Origin: an uncultured Lachnospiraceae bacterium
GTDB taxonomy: Bacteria > Bacillota > Clostridia > Lachnospirales > Lachnospiraceae
DNA: 10,016 bases
Direction of reading: 5' to 3'
Assembly (NCBI GenBank): GCA_910579425.1
Contig: CAJTVL010000120.1
Location: 1-10,016, forward strand
This document shows, piece after piece, positions 6,714-10,016 of the stretch (position 1 is the first letter of the stretch; every line of letters begins with the position of its first letter). A program made the translations under genes and the position numbers. The notes below the pieces were generated by a model. It searched no databases, was not told the origin of the DNA, and saw only the letters and a list, made by a program, of their open reading frames with translations.

Positions 6714-6743
6714 CAGCACCAGGCGTTCCAACGCCCGATGCTG
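6714..6743 (-). promoter_or_regulatory. Leader hairpin 1 of the importer operon
   Basis: In the transcript, CAGCATCGGGCGT pairs with ACGCCTGGTGCTG over 13 positions (two G-U wobbles) with a TGGA tetraloop. It starts about 10 nt after the predicted transcription start. It is followed by TCTTAAAAG rather than a U-tract, so it is not a standard terminator. A 5' stabilising stem or a protein-binding stem is possible. The pairing is seen directly; the function is unknown. Confidence 0.5.
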
Positions 6744-6760
6744 ATTTTAATAGTTGGTTC

Positions 6761-6789
6761 ATTATACTGTTATGGGGGTAAAATGTCAA
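6761..6789 (-). promoter_or_regulatory. Consensus sigma-A promoter of the peptide importer operon
   Basis: On the - strand, TTGACA (plus-strand tgtcaa at 6784-6789) and TATAAT (attata at 6761-6766) are separated by exactly 17 bp, a full match to the vegetative consensus. Transcription should start near 6754, leaving a leader of about 100 nt before the binding-protein ATG at 6651. The promoter lies in the 215-bp gap after cysK, so the importer can be expressed independently of the sulfur genes. Confidence 0.88.
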
Positions 6790-6812
6790 TATTCTCCAAA
6801 GAAAATTACAAA

Positions 6813-6823
6813 TTAACCGTTAA
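6813..6823. promoter_or_regulatory. Small palindrome upstream of the importer promoter (candidate regulator site)
   Basis: The 11-base sequence TTAACCGTTAA is a perfect inverted repeat around one central base. It sits about 24 bp upstream of the -35 box, a position suited to an activator or accessory repressor. Palindromes this short arise by chance in AT-rich DNA, so the call is tentative. Confidence 0.25.
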
Positions 6824-6866
6824 CACGCCGGCCTGCGCCGCACCTCCCGCCATGGCAGACGGATTT

Positions 6867-7820
6867 TCATTCCCCGCCGGATGATTCCCCGGCAAATAAA
6901 GGCGTGGACAGATAGCGGTCCCCGGAGTCCGGCAAGAGCGCCACGATGGTCTTTCCGGCATTCTCCGGCCGACTTCCAAGGATTGCTGCCGCTTTCAGGG
7001 CAGCGCCCGAGGAAATCCCCACCAGAATACCCTCGCTCAACGCAAAGGCCTTCCCCTGGGCAAAAGCATCCTCATTTTCAATCGCAATGACTTCATCATA
7101 AATCTCAGTGTTAAGCACCTTCGGCACAAAGCCCGCCCCGATTCCCTGAATCTTATGGGCTCCCGCCGTACCCTTTGACAAAACCGGGCTGGATGCGGGC
7201 TCCACTGCCACGATCCTGACATCCGGATTCCTGGACTTAAGGAATTCCCCCACCCCGGTGATGGTGCCGCCTGTGCCTGCTCCCGCCACAAAAATATCCA
7301 CCTTGCCCTCCGTCTGCTCCCAGATCTCAGGCCCGGTAGTTTCTTTATGAATTCCAGGATTGGCAGGATTCTCAAACTGCCCCAGGATCACGGCGCCCGG
7401 AATGGAATCCTTCAGTTCCTGAGCCTTTGCGATGGCTCCTTTCATCCCTTTGGCGCCTTCCGTGAGCACAAGCTCGGCCCCGTAAGCGGCCAGCAGGTTT
7501 CTGCGCTCAACGCTCATGGTATCCGGCAGGGTAAGGATTGCCCGGTAGCCCTTTGCAGCGGCCACCGCCGCAAGGCCGATTCCGGTATTACCGGAAGTGG
7601 GCTCTATGATGGTCGCCCCCGGCTTTAGGCTTCCCTTCTCCTCCGCATCCTCGATCATGGCGCGGGCAACCCTGTCCTTTACCGACCCTGCCGGATTTAA
7701 ATATTCCAGCTTTGCCAGGATCACGGCATTTTTTACCCCTGCTTTCTGTGCGTAACGGCTTACCCTCAAAAGGGGGGTGCCTCCAATCAGCTCCAATGCG
7801 CTTTCCTTAATTTTACTCAT
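6867..7820 (-). CDS. cysK: Cysteine synthase (O-acetylserine sulfhydrylase), PLP-dependent
   Basis: The enzyme makes L-cysteine from O-acetylserine and sulfide in the cytosol. It has 317 residues, close to the usual 305-315. Visible family features are the PLP lysine K48 in NPAGSVKDR, the substrate-binding loop EPTSGNTG at 73-80, the QFENPANPGIH segment, the phosphate-binding GAGTGGT at 180-186, and the C-terminal LLPDSGDRYLST that holds the pyridine ring. The ATG at 7820 has a strong AAGGAGGAGG site upstream. It is 45 bp downstream of the trans-sulfuration gene and probably cotranscribed with it. A related possibility is the reverse trans-sulfuration enzyme MccA (cystathionine beta-synthase using O-acetylserine), which has the same fold and is commonly paired with an MccB-like gene. 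The general family is certain, the exact reaction less so. Confidence 0.9.
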   Translation of the reverse strand: MSKIKESALELIGGTPLLRVSRYAQKAGVKNAVILAKLEYLNPAGSVKDRVARAMIEDAEEKGSLKPGATIIEPTSGNTGIGLAAVAAAKGYRAILTLPDTMSVERRNLLAAYGAELVLTEGAKGMKGAIAKAQELKDSIPGAVILGQFENPANPGIHKETTGPEIWEQTEGKVDIFVAGAGTGGTITGVGEFLKSRNPDVRIVAVEPASSPVLSKGTAGAHKIQGIGAGFVPKVLNTEIYDEVIAIENEDAFAQGKAFALSEGILVGISSGAALKAAAILGSRPENAGKTIVALLPDSGDRYLSTPLFAGESSGGE

Positions 7821-7865
7821 AAATTTCCTCCTCCTTTTTAAACCTCATTTATGATAAAAACTGCT

Positions 7866-9029
7866 TTATCCTTCCTCAAAGCGGCCAAAAACCCGTTCCA
7901 ACTCCCCGATCAGATCGCATCCTGCCTCGATCCCCACCGAAAGCCGCAGAATCCTGTCCGTAATACCGTTTCTCGCAAGCAGCTCCCCCGGCACCTCCGC
8001 ATGGGTCTGGGTAATAGGATAGGTGATCAGCGTCTCCGCTCCCCCCAGGCTTTCCGCGAAACGGATCAGCTTCACATGTTCCAGGATAAATCCGGCGAGC
8101 TTTGCCTCATCCACCTCAAAGGTGATCATTGCGCCAAAGCCCCGGCACTGCTCCTTCATGATTCCATGCCCCGGATGAGAAGGCAGGCCCGGATAGATCA
8201 CCCTTGTCACCCTCGGCTGTTTTTCCAGCCATCCGGCCAAGAGAAACGCATTTTCCTGCGCCTTTTCCATGCGAAGCGCCAGTGTCTTAATCCCCCGAAG
8301 CACCAGCCAACTGTCAAAGGGGGCAAGCCCAGCCCCTGTGGTCTTGGCCACAAACCGGACCTCCTCTGCCAGAGCCTTATCACGCACCACCACAAAGCCT
8401 GCAATTACGTCGTGATGGCCGTTGAGAAATTTCGTGCCGCTGTGAATCACAATATCCGCACCCAGCTTAAGAGGATTTTGAAAGTATGGGGACAAAAAGG
8501 TATTATCAACAATCAACAACAGCTTATGCTGCGCCGTGATCTCCCCAAGCTTTTTCAGATCCGTTACATTCATCATGGGATTGGTCGGGGTTTCCAGAAA
8601 TACCGCTCTTGTTTTGTCTGTAATATAAGGAAGAATGTCCTCACGGCTTAAATCAACGTCAGTGAAAACCAGGCCGTTTTTTTCATTTATTTTCCGAAAA
8701 AGGCGGATACTTCCTCCATACAGGTCGGAATCTATGATGATATGATCCCCCGGCCTAAACAGCTCCATCACCGCGGCAATCGCCGCCATACCGCTGGCAA
8801 AGGCCACTGCCTCCTGCCCGCCTTCCAGCTCCGATACAGTTTTTTCCAACTGCTCCCTGGTGGGATTCTGCATTCTTGTGTAGTCATAACCGGTGCTTTT
8901 TCCCACCCCCTTATGGGCAAAGGCAGCCGTCTGATAAATGGGAAAGCTCAGAGCTCCATAGGTTTCATTCTCTTTTTCGTTGTCCTTTAAGTGCAGACAC
9001 TTCGTCGCAATATCATACTCGCCTGGCAT
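7866..9029 (-). CDS. Trans-sulfuration family PLP enzyme (cystathionine gamma-lyase/synthase or methionine gamma-lyase type)
   Basis: This is a fold-type I PLP enzyme of Cys/Met metabolism, 387 residues from the chosen start. In the longer 389-residue reading, motifs in order are YTRMQNPTREQLE (52-64), SGMAA (81-85), catalytic Tyr106 in DLYGG, LETPTNP, VDNTF with the PLP-binding Asp177, the PLP lysine K202 in SGTKFLNGHHD, then SLGGAETLITYP and RLSVGIE. All catalytic residues are present. Family members either make cystathionine/homocysteine or split cystathionine, homocysteine or methionine; sequence motifs alone do not separate them. The neighbouring cysteine synthase favours cystathionine or homocysteine cleavage (MccB-like) or synthesis. 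The start at 9029 is chosen because AAGGAG touches the upstream ATG at 9035 with no spacing but lies 6 bases before the ATG at 9029. It is the first gene of the operon with cysK. Confidence 0.9.
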   Translation of the reverse strand: MPGEYDIATKCLHLKDNEKENETYGALSFPIYQTAAFAHKGVGKSTGYDYTRMQNPTREQLEKTVSELEGGQEAVAFASGMAAIAAVMELFRPGDHIIIDSDLYGGSIRLFRKINEKNGLVFTDVDLSREDILPYITDKTRAVFLETPTNPMMNVTDLKKLGEITAQHKLLLIVDNTFLSPYFQNPLKLGADIVIHSGTKFLNGHHDVIAGFVVVRDKALAEEVRFVAKTTGAGLAPFDSWLVLRGIKTLALRMEKAQENAFLLAGWLEKQPRVTRVIYPGLPSHPGHGIMKEQCRGFGAMITFEVDEAKLAGFILEHVKLIRFAESLGGAETLITYPITQTHAEVPGELLARNGITDRILRLSVGIEAGCDLIGELERVFGRFEEG

Positions 9030-9101
9030 TGTCATCTCCTTATTTATATGGCAGAAATCTTAATTCCGTCCTCAATGTATGAGTCTTCTTTCAACGGTCT
9101 A

Positions 9102-9130
9102 AGTATACTATTTTAGTAGGAAATGTGCAA
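9102..9130 (-). promoter_or_regulatory. Likely promoter of the trans-sulfuration/cysK operon
   Basis: On the - strand, TTGCAC (plus-strand gtgcaa 9125-9130) and TATACT (agtata 9102-9107) are 17 bp apart. The -10 box matches 5 of 6 consensus bases; the -35 box is weak, as expected for a regulated promoter. The start would lie near 9095, about 65 bases before the ATG at 9029. Confidence 0.6.
9106..9118. promoter_or_regulatory. Inverted repeat inside the sulfur-operon promoter (candidate repressor operator)
   Basis: TACTA-TTT-TAGTA is a perfect 5-bp inverted repeat with a 3-base centre. It overlaps the -10 box and fills part of the spacer of the putative promoter, so a bound protein would block RNA polymerase. 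Position and shape would suit an Rrf2-type regulator such as CymR, which represses cysteine genes in Firmicutes. That regulator assignment is inference; only the repeat and its position are seen. Confidence 0.45.
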
Positions 9131-9152
9131 ATACCTAAAAGATTCAGCCGGC

Positions 9153-9169
9153 TATAGTTTTTGACTATA
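9153..9169. promoter_or_regulatory. 17-bp inverted repeat between the divergent promoters
   Basis: TATAGT and ACTATA arms flank a 5-base TTTTG centre. The repeat lies between the -35 box of the leftward sulfur operon (9125-9130) and the -35 box of the rightward C39-like gene (9202-9207), about 25-35 bp from each. A shared operator or a local cruciform or stem are both possible. Confidence 0.35.
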
Positions 9170-9201
9170 TCCGACATTTTTTTGAAGTAACCGTACTTTT
9201 C

Positions 9202-9230
9202 TTGACAAATCCTCCAAACAGCGGTATATT
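9202..9230 (+). promoter_or_regulatory. Strong sigma-A promoter of the C39-like gene
   Basis: TTGACA (9202-9207) and TATATT (9225-9230) are separated by 17 bp, with 11 of 12 bases matching the vegetative consensus. The start should be near 9237, giving a short leader of about 38 nt before the ATG at 9275. No operator-like repeat overlaps it. Confidence 0.85.
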
Positions 9231-9274
9231 ACTATCACTTTGCATCATATGATCTGTTTTTGAGGAGCACCACC

Positions 9275-9880
9275 ATGAAGAACCTTTTAAACTACCAGAC
9301 GTCCGAATACGACTGCGGGCCCGTAAGCATTCTCAACGGAATCCGCTATCTTTTTGAACGGGAAGAAATTTATCCAGATCTCATTAAATTCATTATGCTG
9401 TACTGTATGGATACCTACAATGAGGCTGGCGAGCTGTGTAAACACGGCACTTCTCCGGCGGCCATGAGCTACATGACCTGCTGGCTGAATCACTTTGCCC
9501 AGACCAAAAAATTTCCTCTTTTCTGCGAGCATTATTCCGGGGATCAGGTGCGCCTTACTCCTGAAAGCCCAATTACAAAGGCCCTCCACAAAGGCGGCGT
9601 AGTGGTGCTTCATCTTTTTCTGGATGTGGGGCACTATGTTCTGCTGACCGGGATCGAGAAGGATCGGGTCCTTCTCTTTGACCCATTTTATGAAGAGGCG
9701 GATGATCCGGAGCTTGACAAAGAATATGACACACATGAAATTTTCTTTATCTGGGATCAGCCCAAAAAGGCCAACCGCTCCGTTGCCATCGAGCGTATGA
9801 ACCGCCTTACCAGGGAATTTTATGAAATGGGAGAATATTCCTGCCGGGAAGCTCTGGTTATGTTTCACACCGGCTCCTGA
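9275..9880 (+). CDS. C39-like papain-fold cysteine peptidase family protein, cytosolic
   Basis: The protein has 201 residues. Its N-terminus carries the C39-type active-site motif SEYDCGPVSI with Cys14. A histidine (H120 in FLDVGHYVLLTG) and an aspartate (D136 in LLFDPF) are spaced as in the C39 catalytic triad, so it should be a catalytically competent papain-like fold. There is no signal peptide, transmembrane segment or ABC transporter domain, unlike true bacteriocin-processing C39 exporters; it appears to be a stand-alone cytosolic member. Substrate and role are unknown. GAGGAG at 9262-9267 with 7 bases spacing supports the ATG at 9275; an in-frame TTG at 9260 is rejected because it precedes that site. 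It is monocistronic, between its own promoter and a hairpin terminator, divergent from the sulfur operon and convergent with the spoVT-like gene. Non-peptidase relatives with this fold exist, so peptidase activity is inferred. Confidence 0.8.
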   Translation: MKNLLNYQTSEYDCGPVSILNGIRYLFEREEIYPDLIKFIMLYCMDTYNEAGELCKHGTSPAAMSYMTCWLNHFAQTKKFPLFCEHYSGDQVRLTPESPITKALHKGGVVVLHLFLDVGHYVLLTGIEKDRVLLFDPFYEEADDPELDKEYDTHEIFFIWDQPKKANRSVAIERMNRLTREFYEMGEYSCREALVMFHTGS

Positions 9881-9910
9881 GTTTTGGAAGATAAGAACAA
9901 ATGTCAAACA

Positions 9911-9945
9911 AAAAAGTCCGGATTGCTTATAATTCCGGACTTTTT
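9911..9945. terminator. Bidirectional rho-independent terminator between the C39-like gene and spoVT-like gene
   Basis: A GC-rich stem GTCCGGA/TCCGGAC (9916-9922 with 9934-9940), flanked by AAAAA before and TTTTT after, gives a 12-bp stem with an 11-base loop. Reading + it is followed by TTTTTCTTT, and reading - by TTTTTTG, so it can stop transcription from both converging genes. It starts 30 bases after the C39-like stop codon and ends 2 bases before the last base of the spoVT-like stop codon. Confidence 0.9.
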
Positions 9946-9947
9946 CT

Positions 9948-10016
9948 TTACTGCTCCATCTGTCTTCCCAGAAAGCCTGCTGCCGACTGGATCAGCTTCT
10001 GCTCCACCTCTCCCAT
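9948..10016 (-). CDS. spoVT: C-terminal end of a SpoVT-like (AbrB-family) sporulation regulator, partial
   Basis: From the right edge to the TAA at 9948-9950, the - strand encodes 22 residues: GEVEQKLIQSAAGFLGRQ then MEQ. The ending A-A-x-F-L-x-x-Q-M-E-Q closely matches the recalled C-terminus of SpoVT. This DNA-binding regulator of forespore gene expression has an N-terminal SpoVT/AbrB swapped-hairpin domain and a C-terminal GAF domain. Only the last helix is in the window, so the call rests on about 20 residues. The methionine codon at the very edge is presumed internal. Presence of this gene implies an endospore-forming Firmicute. Confidence 0.7.
   Translation of the reverse strand: MGEVEQKLIQSAAGFLGRQMEQ

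Noticed and set aside
6652..6866. T-box or S-box (SAM) riboswitch ahead of the importer
   Set aside because: The leader after the predicted start is only about 100 nt, and I see no T-box sequence, antiterminator pair or S-box core; the main hairpin lacks a following U-tract.
7851..8651. + strand open frame of 266 codons antisense to the trans-sulfuration gene
   Set aside because: It mirrors a clearly conserved PLP enzyme, has an unusual His/Arg/Pro/Gln-rich composition and no ribosome binding site; it is a by-product of codon bias.
9287..9907. Long - strand open frame of 206 codons opposite the C39-like gene
   Set aside because: It lies almost entirely antisense to a gene with a promoter, ribosome binding site and recognisable active-site motif. 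Its translation shows no family signature, and it would run through the terminator hairpin region.

Overview
The window looks like chromosomal DNA of a spore-forming, peptide- and amino-acid-using member of the Clostridia, most likely Lachnospiraceae. This is inferred from the style of the proteins, the strong AGGAGG-type ribosome binding sites, consensus vegetative promoters and the tail of a spoVT-like sporulation gene at the right edge. No rRNA, tRNA or CRISPR array was seen, and no complete insertion sequence.

Positions 1-911 are an accessory-element graveyard on the + strand. In order it holds the tail of a small helix-turn-helix (excisionase-like) protein, the front of a response regulator, the tail of an unidentified membrane protein, a region-4-like piece of a sigma factor and an internal fragment of a large serine recombinase. 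Every piece is truncated, out of frame with its neighbour or fused to unrelated sequence. This is what a decayed integrative conjugative or mobilizable element would leave behind.

Positions 926-6651 (- strand) encode a complete SBP_bac_5-type peptide ABC importer, transcribed from right to left: lipoprotein binding protein, ATPase D, ATPase F, permease B, permease C. The promoter in front of it matches the sigma-A consensus exactly (TTGACA, 17 bp, TATAAT), and its roughly 100-nt leader can fold into two hairpins. A strong hairpin between the binding-protein gene and the ATPase gene probably sets the binding protein to be made in excess. Downstream junctions are tight (ATGA overlap, 8-bp overlap with a TTG start, 15-bp gap).

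Positions 6867-9029 (- strand) encode a two-gene sulfur amino acid module: a trans-sulfuration-family PLP enzyme followed by a cysteine synthase. Its likely promoter carries an inverted repeat between the -35 and -10 boxes, a candidate operator. The divergent gene at 9275-9880 (+) is a cytosolic C39-like papain-fold protein with its own strong promoter. It ends at a hairpin terminator shared with the converging spoVT-like gene.

Together the intact genes suggest peptide uptake beside cysteine/homocysteine interconversion. A link between the two (import of sulfur-containing peptides) is a hypothesis from gene neighbourhood only. I found no convincing wholly new system. The points most worth following are the decayed element, the leader and intercistronic hairpins, the candidate sulfur-responsive operator and the uncharacterised C39-like protein.
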